In this document: positions 38,718 through 47,986 of the stretch, in pieces
Layout of the letters: the number at the start of each line of letters is the position of its first letter
Numbering within the stretch: position 1 is the stretch's first letter
NCBI GenBank assembly: GCA_920105625.2
Contig: CAKKTE020000306.1
Coordinates: 20,176-84,175 of the forward strand
Source: Clusia tigrina
Lineage: Eukaryota > Arthropoda > Insecta > Diptera > Clusiidae
Direction: 5' to 3'
DNA length: 64,000 bases
Made by a program: the position numbers and the translations under genes
Notes under the pieces: generated by a model
Seen by the model: only the letters and a program-made list of their open reading frames with translations
The model's database searches: none
What the model was told of the DNA's origin: nothing

Positions 38718-39091
38718 GAATTATCCAGCTCAACCTCAATCACTGTGCGGCCGCTCAAGACCTCTTGCGGAAAACCATGCAGGAGCACAGCGTAGATATT
38801 GCGCTACTATCAGAGCCATACGAAAGCATCGACGAATATTCCTGGACGTCTGATGTCTCGAACAAGTCGGCGATATGGACAATGGACAATTAAAATGACA
38901 GGAGCAGAACGTGGTTTCACCTGGGACAAAGCGAGAGGCATCTATCTTTTTAGTTGCTACGCTCCACCCAGTATGAACGCGGAGGAGTACGAAAGAATGT
39001 TGGCAGCACTAGTAGCAGAAGCGCGGGGCAAACACCCACTCCTGATTGCTGGTGACTTTAACGCGTGGTCTACTACTTGGGGGAGCACGCG
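38714..39091 (+). pseudogene. R1-clade ORF2, endonuclease N-terminal part
   Basis: The start of ORF2 encodes an apurinic-like endonuclease of the EEP family that nicks the target DNA. Visible motifs are the N-terminal IIQLNLNHCAAAQDLL, SEPYE, and the catalytic block AGDFNAWSTTWGS near 39050. The start is the ATG overlapping the ORF1 stop. A stop after about 59 codons (near 38892) breaks the frame, and coding resumes at about 38898. The sequence ends abruptly at 39091, where the errantivirus LTR begins. The reading continues at 57960 after the insertion, and the codons join in register if a 4-bp duplication is removed. Confidence 0.85.
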
Positions 39092-39470
39092 AGTTACGTT
39101 AAAAAACGCGGAGAGAACTTCGGTTCAACGTTGTTTTTGTTACGGAGTTTATTTTAAAACTAAACTAACAATTTTAAATTACTTATGCCGAAACCTTAAC
39201 TAACTTACTTAACATCGATTATTTGTTATCGCTGCTGTAGGCACAAAAGTATTTTCCAATATTATGTAAGAGTGTAGAAAGAGATGTAAACGTCTATAAC
39301 CACCAATAAGCAGAGTGCAAAGCCGTAGCTGAACAAGAGAATTGCAGACGTTGCATTTAGGGGTTGTTTATGCCATTGCACTTCACTAAATTTATGTTAT
39401 TGTACTGATCGTACTGAGTTTGCTTTTTGGAAGGTTTGTGTCATTGCACTTCAGCTGATTTATGTCATTG
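39092..39470 (-). repeat. 3' LTR of errantivirus element, distal segment
   Basis: This segment matches 57382 onward of the other LTR with scattered substitutions and a 14-bp deletion near 39341. It ends in TTATGTCATTG, where the Transib is inserted; CATTG at 39466-39470 is that transposon's target duplication. Confidence 0.85.
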
Positions 39471-39502
39471 CACAATAGGTCAAATAACCAGTATTGCCGT
39501 GC
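39471..39502 (+). repeat. Left terminal inverted repeat of Transib
   Basis: Starts CACAATAGGTCAAATAACC and ends TTGCCGTGC. The first seven bases resemble the heptamer CACAGTG of antigen-receptor recombination signals, a known Transib trait. Confidence 0.85.
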
Positions 39503-40181
39503 TTAACCCACATTTTAAAAGTAAGCTTTTGAATTTTTTGTTGCTGCCATCACGTTGGCAATACTCCAAACCATTATGATCTGAGTTTGGTTTTGTTTGG
39601 AATTATAAATTTCGACTGGCAACACTCTACCAAAGTCACTTTGTTGCAACTTGCCTAATACTTGTTCGCGCAGTTGGCTTTGATTAAATTGTTAATTGTG
39701 TACATGAAGCGAAAAATTAAAAGAAAGTAAACAATGGAAAACAGCAAAAAAAGTGAGTATTACTGATTTCATACGAAAAACGGAAAAATATTTGTGTTTT
39801 GCAAGTAAAAAGTCGGGCTTTTTTACATAACCTAGAAAATATTACATTTCTTGAAAGTAAGCTGACTTTTAAAGCTTCGGCAAAATTTGGCAATGTAAGA
39901 ATAAAAAGAAATTAATAAACTAAGGCAATGAGAGTTGATTTCTTTTTATTTCAAACTGCGCAAACGTGCGCGTTGCGAATAACACCGTTTTTTTTATAGG
40001 CTACCACGCTATCGGGAAAAAGGAATTGTTTGAAATTTGGCTGAAGGAAAGCTCTAAAGAAAAGAAGCATGATGCAATTATAAAGTACGAATTATAAGGA
40101 CTCGGTTGACGAAAAGGTACGTTATTTTTGCAAATATTTGGCAACAAAATGGGTGAAATGTGGCAGAAAGGCAGAGAGAAT

Positions 40182-41114
40182 TGTTGCGATCGTTGTTTTG
40201 GCGTCTACCGTCTGTATGTTTGTTTTGTTTCTCTCCTTCTTTTGTTCCTTCCACTTGTCCGCTTTGCTGGTGAATGTGGCCAGGCTGAAACCTACCAGAT
40301 TCTGAGGTACAGATGGCGCTGCCTCAAAATAGTAGAAATTCTAAAAAAAGGTGACTGACCGCCTCGACCGCTGGAGCGGTCACTGATGGAATAGCGGAAG
40401 AGGCCGAGAAAATTAAGATTAGTTTTTAGTTCGTGTCGGTTTTTTTGGATGGAGAGTCTCTCGTCTCGTCCGTGGTCCTGTGATTGATTCGGGTATATTT
40501 AACTTGTGAAAGATAGCAATGGAAAAAATATTTTTTTGAATGCAATTACAATGTACATGTGTCAAAAGTAAACGTTAAAATTTGGAATCAATTTAAAGTG
40601 TTAGTTTAGTTTAAAGATTTGGCGTTAGAAAGTTTACCTTGATTATTGAGTGTGCTGACTAGATCCATAACCGCGTGTTTCCGGCACATCCCATAAGAGG
40701 GATAACTTATTGTTCCGGCCCACCCCATTCGAGCATAGGAGGAAAAGGAGGCTGCCGCCCGCCCCTAGAGATAAGTACATATTTGTTAAGTATATATTTG
40801 TTAAGTATATATTTGTTAAGTATACGCGAGTATACATAGGTATTATTAAGTATACGCGTATATATATATATATGTTATTTATTTAAGTACCAGTAGGATG
40901 TTTATTGTGTTGAATTTAATGTAAAAAAATGTTAGGCTAAGGCGGACAATATGGGGCGGGCTCGCTTGTCGTCGTAGAGGAGGATGTTAGAAAACATGGT
41001 GAGTTGAAGTTTTTTTTTTGTAGTGTTGCCCCACCCGATGCAGTGTGGCGGGTTAAGGACCACGACCATTGCGGTGAGCTAGCCGTGGCCACCACACTGC
41101 ATCATTCTAGTGGT
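40182..41114 (+). repeat. 5' LTR of non-autonomous LTR element
   Basis: Starts TGTTGCGATCG. Homology with the right copy ends at ATTCTAGTGGT (41114). The sequence after it, GCGGTAACA, would give a classical ACA end at 41123 but is absent from the right copy. It contains GGTTTTTTTGGATGG, three copies of AAGTATATATTTGTT or similar near 40785-40820, and an AT microsatellite near 40857. Confidence 0.8.
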
Positions 41115-41712
41115 GCGGTAACATTAATGGCGCCCAAACTAAAAATAATTAAATTAAAATTTTCCTTTTAATGTATTGTAACGTTGTGACGTTGTACTGA
41201 AGCATTTTGTAGTTTATTTTTGATGTGTAGTTAATGTGCTCCACTCTTGCCGCTGACTTGACGTGCCAATGCGTAACGCCAACTGCAACGACAAGAGGGG
41301 GAGGCTAAATGTGAGATGAAGCCGGCTATCTCATCGTGGCCGTGGTCTGTTGAACAGATCATCGTAGCACTGATGAGATAGCTGAGAGGCGGAGTCTCAG
41401 TAGATGTAAAGGAAAATTTTAATAAAAAAATGACAACTCGCCTGGTAAAAGAAACAGTCCTCCGATGGATTGAAGACAAGGGAGCCCCACCCATTTGAAC
41501 ATTAATTTGTATAAAAAAACATTATAATTTTTGTTAGTAAATATTAAGATTGGAATATATTTAGTTTGGCTATATTTATATGGATAAATTTTTATATAAA
41601 TATGTATTATTCTCTTGGGGTATAAGGTGGCATTGGTAGATCTCCAGGCATATTTATAGGTATTATGTTATTTTTTTGTTGTTAGAAGTTAGTTGGTTTT
41701 TTTAAAGTAAAC
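41115..41712 (+). other. Leader of non-autonomous LTR element
   Basis: About 600 bp between the left LTR and the ORF. It includes the possible primer site and an imperfect inverted region near 41310-41390 (GGCTATCTCATCG against GATGAGATAGC), which could fold into a hairpin. A minus-strand frame at 41231-41494 shows no recognisable content. Confidence 0.5.
41128..41139 (+). promoter_or_regulatory. Possible tRNA-Lys primer-binding site
   Basis: TGGCGCCCAAAC resembles the complement of a tRNA-Lys 3' end. It lies 13 bp after the end of LTR homology, or 4 bp after the alternative ACA end at 41123. The gap leaves the assignment open. Confidence 0.45.
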
Positions 41713-42702
41713 ATGTCAGCGGAATACGGGGAATACGGCGCTAGGCCATCAGCACTACCAAGTCAATATCGGTCAGCCGTGAACTTATTGATATTAGAGA
41801 GTGAAAATAGTTATCGGGCGGCGATGAAGGTGGAATTTGGAAAGATGAGGGAAACGGTTCGGGCGAACCATTTAGAGCTGATGAAGCTCATTAGTGATGC
41901 AATGAGACCCATGCAGCAATCACCGGCGCAGGAAAGTAGCCTAGCAGCTGCAGAGTTGGATAAGGAGCCCCAAAATAAAGTAGTTGAAAACTGGGAAGAA
42001 GTTAGGGGAAGTGGCAACTCACATGTTAGTTTTGAAGAGGAAAGTACTACCATTTATAATTTAAGTTGTGAAGAGGAAGTTTTGGACAATATACCAACAA
42101 GTCAGGACGATGAGGACTTGGCCTCAATAGATCAAGATATTTTTGAGATATTGTTAGACGATAATTCTGTTGATGGTAGTATTATGTCTGAAGCGTGTAA
42201 CGCAAAATTAAGAAATAGTTGCGAAAATTTATCTTCTTTGGACTCAATAGATATGTTTGTTAACGATTTAGTAGGAGCTCCCCTCTCACAAAATATGAGC
42301 CTTAGTGACCATAGTGAACAGAGTACAGAAACCACTAGTCAACGTGACTCCATAAAATCAGCTGATAAATCTTTATCTTTAGTTTCAGACAGTAATGCTG
42401 CTGTTGCAGGAGATAAAAGCAGTATACCATCGAATGGATCAAAGACAAAACATTCAGAAGGGGCATCATATAGAAATGATGTGAATATAGTGAATGAACC
42501 TAAATTGATTGCAACTGTTTGTCCAACTGTACTACTTACAGATCAGCCGACATACTTCGACAGAAGCAATTGTACTGGCAAAAACTTAAATTATATTCGA
42601 ATTATTAAGAAATTGCGAGGAGCAGTAGATCGCGTTTTTGGGTTGCAGAATCTTGTATTCGATAGGGGGAAGTGGTTGGAAAGGGTTAAAACCTTAGGTT
42701 AA
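41713..42702 (+). CDS. Unknown 329-residue protein of non-autonomous LTR element
   Basis: An uninterrupted frame with a good start (AAACATGTCAGC). I do not recognise the family. The first 75 residues look helical with mixed charge (MKVEFGKMRETVRANHLELM) and could form a coiled coil. The middle, about residues 85-260, is acidic and Ser/Asn-rich (EEESTTIYNLSCEEEVL, DDEDLASIDQDIFEILLDD) and probably disordered. The C-terminal 50 residues turn basic and ordered (NYIRIIKKLRGAVDRVFGLQ). There is no CCHC knuckle, protease or RT motif. The position after the leader is where gag would be. An intact frame in an otherwise decayed nest agrees with the young age shown by the LTRs. It may be a derived Gag or an unrelated captured gene. 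Confidence 0.65.
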   Translation: MSAEYGEYGARPSALPSQYRSAVNLLILESENSYRAAMKVEFGKMRETVRANHLELMKLISDAMRPMQQSPAQESSLAAAELDKEPQNKVVENWEEVRGSGNSHVSFEEESTTIYNLSCEEEVLDNIPTSQDDEDLASIDQDIFEILLDDNSVDGSIMSEACNAKLRNSCENLSSLDSIDMFVNDLVGAPLSQNMSLSDHSEQSTETTSQRDSIKSADKSLSLVSDSNAAVAGDKSSIPSNGSKTKHSEGASYRNDVNIVNEPKLIATVCPTVLLTDQPTYFDRSNCTGKNLNYIRIIKKLRGAVDRVFGLQNLVFDRGKWLERVKTLG

Positions 42703-42770
42703 ATTGGTGAAGGCCTTGTGGCACTTCTAGTACCTACTGGAAAATTTGCGTGGGGAGATGTTGGGATTAT

Positions 42771-42847
42771 TCCACGCTAAGAATCTAAACTGGTAAGAGC
42801 ACGCGACTCTTAATCTCGGGGTTGTGGGCGTAGCTCACGTTGGCGCC
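42771..42847 (+). pseudogene. tRNA-Lys(CTT)-like sequence, degenerate
   Basis: GACTCTTAATCTC at 42805-42817 is the tRNA-Lys anticodon arm with anticodon CTT. It is preceded by a D-arm-like CTGGTAAGAGCACG and followed by GTGGGCG-TAGCTC-ACGTTGG, matching a T-arm and acceptor with gaps. The 5' acceptor half (CCACGCTAAG) is poor. It reads like a full-length but damaged tRNA, so it is unlikely to be functional. Confidence 0.6.
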
Positions 42848-42950
42848 TGTGGTACGTGAAGTAGCAATAGTTAGTAAGGAGGTGGAGGAAAGTTAATCAT
42901 AGGGAATTATGGATTATATAATACATATAAAAGAACTTACTCCCAAAATC

Positions 42951-42972
42951 AGCTTCGTTGGTCTAGAGGTAA
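42951..42972 (+). pseudogene. tRNA-Pro-like 5' fragment
   Basis: AGCTTCGTTGGTCTAGAGGT resembles the 5' acceptor and D arm of an insect tRNA-Pro (GCTCGTTGGTCTAGGGGT). The following GTTAAAAATCTG is only loosely anticodon-arm-like. Short and suggestive. Confidence 0.4.
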
Positions 42973-43285
42973 TCTGAGTTAAAAATCTGAAATTAGAATT
43001 TATTACTATGTGTTTTTTTTAAGGTAAAATAAATAAAAATGTTCCTGTTTATACGATAGAGTATAGGTGTGTAGGTTAGCGTTTATTAGTGAGTAGAGTG
43101 GTGAAGGTGATTCTTTGAGTCGAATGGCTGGGAAGACAAAATAAGTATAGAGTTAGATTAGGAAATTTGGTGTTGTGAATAATTACCGTGCAATTAGGTG
43201 TTGGGATCCGTAATCTTCCTCAGTGTGGTGGTTCTGTAAAGGAAGTATTATTAGTTTATATGTTTAGGTATATGTAGGTATAGTT

Positions 43286-43314
43286 GCCCGGCTAGCTCAG
43301 GGTAGAGCATTAAG
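43286..43314 (+). pseudogene. tRNA-Lys-like 5' half
   Basis: GCCCGGCTAGCTCAGGGTAG followed by AGCATTAAG is nearly the exact 5' half of tRNA-Lys, acceptor and D arm, with the A-box TAGCTCAGGGT. The similarity stops before the anticodon. It lies 66 bp before the 3' LTR. Confidence 0.65.
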
Positions 43315-43379
43315 TGCTGATCGACGCTTCCATCCGTGTTCCGGCGGAGTTTATAGTGCTCCTGGCAACCCGTGTGTTT

Positions 43380-44318
43380 TGTTGCGATCTTTGTTTTGGC
43401 GTCTACCGTCTGTATGTTTGTTTTGTTTCTCTCCTTCTTTTGTTCCTTCCACTTGTCCGCTTTGCTGGTGAATGCGGCCAGGCTGAAACCTACCAGATTC
43501 TGAGGTACAGATGGCGCTGCCTCAGAATAGTAGAAATTCTAAAAAAAGGTGACTGACCGCCTCGACCGCTGGAGCGGTCACTGATGGAATAGCGGAAGAG
43601 GCCGAGAAAATTAAGATTAGTTTTTAGTTCGTGTCGGTTTTTTTGGATGGAGAGTCTCTCGTCTCGTCCGTGGTCCTGTGATTGATTCGGGTATATTTAT
43701 CTTGTGAAAGATAGCAATGGAAAAAATATTTTTTTGAATGCAATTACAATGTACATGTGTCAAAAATAAACGTTAAAATTTGGAATCAATTTAAAGTGTT
43801 AGTTTAGTTTAAAGATTTGGCGTTAGAAAGTTTACCTTGATTATTGAGTGTGCTGACTAGATCCATAACCGCGTGTTTCCGGCACATCCCATAAGAGGGA
43901 TAACTTATTGTTCCGGCCCACCCCATTCGAGCATAGGAGGAAAAGGAGGCTGCCGCCCGCCCCTAGAGATAAGTACATATTTGTTAAGTATATATTTGTT
44001 AAGTATATATTTGTTAAGTATACGCGAGTATACATAGGTATTATTAAGTATACGCGTATATATATATATATATATATGTTATTTATTTAAGTACCAGTAG
44101 GATGTTTATTGTGTTGAATTTAATGTAAAAAAATGTTAGGCTAAGGCGGACAATATGGGGCGGGCTCGCTTGTCGTCGTAGAGGAGGATGTTAGAAAACA
44201 TGGTGAGTTGAAGTTTTTTTTTTGTAGTGTTGCCCCACCCGATGCAGTGTGGCGGGTTAAGGACCACGACCATTGCGGTGAGCTAGCCGTGGCCACCACA
44301 CTGCATCATTCTAGTGGT
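43380..44318 (+). repeat. 3' LTR of non-autonomous LTR element
   Basis: 939 bp, from TGTTGCGATCT to CTAGTGGT, followed by AGAAT. It is almost identical to 40182-41114, with about six substitutions and a longer AT run near 44056. Confidence 0.8.
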
Positions 44319-46431
44319 AGAATTCTTGATGATCCCTGGCTAGAATCCGAATTGATCTTTGCTTTACAGACACCGTCCGCCAATACAAGTAACACAGCAG
44401 CTGGTCGTCCAAAACTAAGTTTTATCGAGAAATCCGAATATGGGAAAAAAGGGCAGCAGCAGAGCTTGCAACCCAAACAAATTTCAAAACAAACTTATTA
44501 GTTCGTGCAGCAATAACATCGGCTCGGAGACAAGGGGATGCAGACTTGGTTGCTATCCTTACAGAAACTTTTAAAAGCCCAACAAGACCTGCAAAGGTGA
44601 GAAAATTGTATACAGTAAAGCAGAAAACACCTATCTTACTTTCTGCGGATGAAGCATTAGCTTTCATTCTTGAAAATAGTTTTACGAAAGATCAATATAA
44701 CGCTATCCGTCGTGAAAGTAAATTGAGAAACTGTGACATTTATCCTCACTACAACGAAGTTGCAGCCGCAAAATTGAAATGTCGACCAGATGGTGTAAGC
44801 ATAACTGAAACAGTAGCGAAAGTTTCTTTGAAATCGGTTCTATCACACACAGCTCGAAGAATTGTGCATATGCAAAAGGAGGTTTTTTAATCTGTTATGG
44901 ACACAAAAAAGACTAATTATTTGACGTCGGAGCTGATACTGAGTTACGGTTTTGACAGTAGCACTGCACAAGCGAAATTCAAACAATCATTCCAAGAGCC
45001 TAGTACATCGCAAAGTTCCGATTCTTCGCTTTTGGCGACTACAATGATGCCGTTGAGACTTGTGCTGTCATCTGGAAAGATTGCTTGGAACAATCGTACA
45101 CCCCAATCTATAAGATTTTGTCGGCCTATTAAATTAGAATTTGTTAAGGAAACAAAAGATTCGGTTTTAAAAGAAGATTTGAATTTTAAACATGAAATCG
45201 ATGCTTTGGAAAATTTAGTCATTGAAATTGGAGAGGGTAAAACAGTTGAGATATCATTTAAGCTTTGTTTAACTCTTATTGACGGAAAGGTGCTTAGAAT
45301 TTTGACTGGAACTAAATCGAATCAAGCTTGCCCGATTTGTGGCGCTACACCCAAAGACTTCCTGAATACTCATGACTACTCTTCTGAAAAATTTCGTGGA
45401 AAGGAATCAAATTTCAAATACGGAATAAGCCCTTTGCTGGATCCGGTTCTTTGAATTTATTTTACATTTAGGCTACAAGTGCATTGTTCAAAAATGGCAA
45501 ATACGAACTGAAGACGATAAGCTTGCTGTTTCGGAAAGGAAAATTAGCATTCAAGATGCTTTCTGGAAAGAACTTGGTCTCCGAGTAGATATGCCCAAAG
45601 TTGGTGGTTTTGGCAGCACCAATGACGGAAACACTGATCTTCGGTCCTTTACTGACCATGCTATCTTTGCTGAAATTACAGGCGTTGACGAAAATTTAGT
45701 ATTCCGCTTAAAAATTATACTTATATGTTTGTCATGCCAGTTTGCAATAAACTCAAACAAATTCCAGGCATATTGTTTTGAAACAGGAGCAATTTTTCAA
45801 AAATTATATCCTTGGTTGCCAATGACTGCTACGCTACATAAGGTTCTGATACATTCAAAGGACATAATCGAAAATACAGCCCTTCCAGTCGGTTGCTTCG
45901 GAGAAACTGCTGCAGAATCACGTCATAAAGTCTACAAAGCAAACAGATTGCACCATGCTCGGAAAAACAGCCGCACTAACAATCTTGCAGATGTTTTTAA
46001 TAGAGCTCTGGATACATCCGATCCACTTATATCTTCGAAGCATCTATAGAGGCGTATTCAGCAACGAAAACTTACACAATTTCCACTTGAAGCAATAGAA
46101 CTATTGAGCTCTGAATTCACGAGCGAGGACATTGATGTAGACAGTGAAATCGAAGAAACTATGCTTTTACCTGAAGAATTTGCAACCCTTTTGCAGAATT
46201 GATGTTTAGATAACGAATTGAACTAAACATATTCTTTGAAATGATTCTACGATTGACTGTAAATAAAGTTTTTTTTTTTTAAACTAAATTTTGTTTTTTT
46301 TTAGACCGTAGAAGGGTTAATGGCCGTTAATGGGTTAATTTCTCTTTTTGTTGTGTTTGACTTACATATTATAATGGGTTTCCTGTGCTTTTGAATTCTA
46401 TTAATGCAATATTATTGCTTCAATTAATTTC

Positions 46432-46463
46432 GCACGGCAAAATTGGTCAATTGACTTATAGTG
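46432..46463 (-). repeat. Right terminal inverted repeat of Transib
   Basis: Read on the minus strand it starts CACTATAAGTCAATTGACC and ends TTGCCGTGC, the imperfect mirror of the left end. Confidence 0.85.
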
Positions 46464-46644
46464 CATTGTACTGATCGTACTGACTTTGCTCTTTGGGAGG
46501 TTTGTGTCGTTGCACTTGAGAATGGTCTCGAAATATAAAATGCATAAACGGCTTTGGTGGTCATTTGTGAGATTCATACTTGATAAGAATAATATCTCAG
46601 CTTTGGTGTTAGATTTAGGGTTCGCAGCAACTGCTGGCGTAACT
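46464..46644 (-). repeat. 3' LTR of errantivirus element, proximal segment
   Basis: The LTR resumes at the second CATTG (46464-46468) and runs to GGCGTAACT. It matches the corresponding part of 57775-57955, with a short deletion (CAGCTTTGG in place of CAGCTGACGTTTGG). With 39092-39470 it makes an LTR of about 555 bp. Confidence 0.85.
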
Positions 46645-46655
46645 CCTCCCCCATT
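46645..46655 (-). promoter_or_regulatory. Polypurine tract of errantivirus element
   Basis: On the minus strand this reads AATGGGGGAGG directly before the LTR start AGTTACGCC. It fixes the LTR boundary and the minus-strand orientation. Confidence 0.75.
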
Positions 46656-47986
46656 AGTTTGAGGACACTCCTGAGGCATCATATTTTTTATCTTTACTTG
46701 CAGGTTTTTGTGCTTACAGGTCAACGTTACAATAAATATTATAATGACAATTATTGGAATATTTAATTTCACTGATTTCTTTCAGATTTTGAATTTTTTC
46801 TAGAATTAAGTTGTCAAATGTTATCTTTTTATTTGAATCTTTAATGCTTTCCAAATAATTTGGTATCGTGAAACTTTGTTTAAACTGTCTCTCTGCATTT
46901 TGTATTTTATTATTATTTATAATGATTGAACAGTTGATGAAGTTAAATAAATAATTTCCATTTAAAATTAATTTTTCGTTCGTCACAAGTATTTGAGAAA
47001 TTTGCTAAATGTTGGTTTTTTGCTAGTATAATTCCATTATTTAATTCTATACTTTCGGAAATGTTATTAAATATGTGCATGTAGTTCTTTTTCATTATAC
47101 AGTTATTTCATCTTCTTAAATTTTTAATATATCTGTCTCCAACATAATTGTATATGTCTTTTTCATATTTGACAATTTCTTGCGGTTCAAACATATATTC
47201 TAAATTATGGTTATCTGTTATTGGGTACAGTAATATTCTTTGTAGAATAACAGTATCTTTTGGTATTCTTATAACAAATATAATATTTTTATTTTGGTCT
47301 AGAATTGTGCTTAATTTTATATTTTGTAACTTATCTAGGTCGATTTTGTATTCTTTTATTTCCTCGTTTGTTTGTAAATTGCTATGAATAGTGCCAAGTC
47401 TAGCAGATGCAATGTTGACCTGTATATGGTCTATGTTATCTTGTAAAATTTTTATCTTTAATATGAAGTCTATATATAGTGTTTGTCTGTACAGTGTACT
47501 TGATTGACCACTAATGTCATTAAGTTTGTTCTGTATTAGCATTCTGTCTTTATCGATTGCGTTTTTCAATATGGAGAAGGTTTCGTTGAAGTTTTGGTTA
47601 ATTTTTATCTGATTGTTAAGGTTTTGTATAGCATTGTGATTGTTTGTATCAATTACGTTAAGGTGTCCTTCTATTTCTTGTCTGTCTTCATCATTCATTG
47701 TTCCATAAAGCCATTTTTGTGCAGTACCCATGAAATTAAATAGTCCACGTTTTTCTCTGTGTGGAATTAATGTATAAATTTTGTTTCGGGTGTTATTTAA
47801 TTGTATTTCTAAAGCAATCGTTTTTTCTTGTAGGTTTGATTTTCTTATATTATTTTGTAAGTTGTCGACTATATCTAAGATTTCGTATGGATTTATAAAG
47901 TGTAGTATTGTATCGTAGTTTTTAACGAGAGCGACGTTGTCTATTGTTAGTTCGGTGTAGCCCAGGTTGGTTTCTATCTTCTCCAT
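46645..47986 (-). pseudogene. Errantivirus-like env, broken
   Basis: Envelope gene following pol on the minus strand and overlapping its end. 47986-47108 is open (292 codons) and contains a basic cleavage-like site next to a glycine-rich hydrophobic stretch (HREKRGLFNFMG), then a long helical region rich in Asn, Ile and Leu. This arrangement is known from the baculovirus F-like Env proteins of errantiviruses. The frame stops at 47108. Further segments appear at 46986-46714 and, in another frame, near 46770-46690, where a hydrophobic membrane-spanning segment (IPIIVIIIFIVTLTC) lies close to the polypurine tract. At least two breaks make it non-functional. A short signal segment before 47986 cannot be defined. 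Confidence 0.75.

Larger units (their letters stand above)
42703..43379 (+). other. 3' internal region of non-autonomous LTR element
   Basis: About 680 bp between the ORF and the right LTR, carrying the three tRNA-like pieces. No purine-rich tract precedes the LTR (the last bases are GGCAACCCGTGTGTTT), which is unusual for an LTR retrotransposon. No other gene is visible. Confidence 0.55.
40182..44318 (+). mobile_element. Non-autonomous LTR retrotransposon with unknown ORF and tRNA-like pieces
   Basis: A 4137-bp element with direct terminal repeats of 933 and 939 bp and a 5-bp target duplication AGAAT (40177-40181 and 44319-44323). The Transib reading frame is restored if the element and one AGAAT are removed, which confirms the boundaries. 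The LTRs differ by about six substitutions plus a 6-bp difference in an AT microsatellite, so it is the youngest insertion in the nest. The 2.3-kb interior has one 329-codon frame and no reverse transcriptase, protease or integrase, so movement must have used another element's enzymes. A possible tRNA-Lys primer site lies at 41128. The parent family is not recognised. Confidence 0.8.
39734..46202 (+). pseudogene. Transib (RAG1-like) transposase, broken
   Basis: A short first exon may run from ATG 39734 to 39752, with donor GTGAGT at 39753. An acceptor TTTTTATAG ends at 39999, and the next exon reads YHAIGKKELFEIWLKE in phase. A donor-like GTACGT follows at 40117. The 4.1-kb LTR element is inserted at 40182, and coding resumes at 44324 (ILDDPWLESELIFAL, in register once the AGAAT duplication is removed). 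Conserved Transib segments follow: TGTKSNQACPICGATP near 45310, GSTNDGNTDLRSF near 45610, ILICLSCQFAINSNKF near 45720, and GCFGETAAESRHKVYKANR near 45892, which probably holds the catalytic glutamate. Breaks are stops near 40097, 44888 and 46048 and frameshifts near 44455 and 45440. The frame ends at 46202 with an acidic tail. Confidence 0.85.
39471..46463 (+). mobile_element. Transib-type DNA transposon, interrupted
   Basis: Terminal inverted repeats of about 32 bp begin CACAATAGGTCAA on the left and, read inward, CACTATAAGTCAA on the right, agreeing at about three quarters of positions and both reaching TTGCCGTGC. The flanking 5-bp duplication is CATTG (39466-39470 and 46464-46468), and without the insert the host LTR is continuous. 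The CACWATA ends and 5-bp duplication fit the Transib superfamily, relatives of RAG1, and the coding remnant agrees. Without the nested LTR element it was about 2.85 kb. The transposase is broken. Confidence 0.88.

Noticed and set aside
40128..40358. Plus-strand frame starting in the Transib and continuing in the LTR, and its partner at 43314-43556
   Set aside because: The shared part is LTR sequence, so the two frames are the same chance opening joined to different flanks.
40643..40837. Minus-strand 64-codon frame duplicated at 43841-44035
   Set aside because: It is present twice because it lies in the LTR. Its end is a translated repeat (YLTNIYLTN), so it is not a convincing gene.
43380..44318. 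Simple segmental duplication instead of an LTR
   Set aside because: The outer flanks carry matching AGAAT and removal restores the Transib frame, which fits insertion of an element with terminal repeats rather than duplication.
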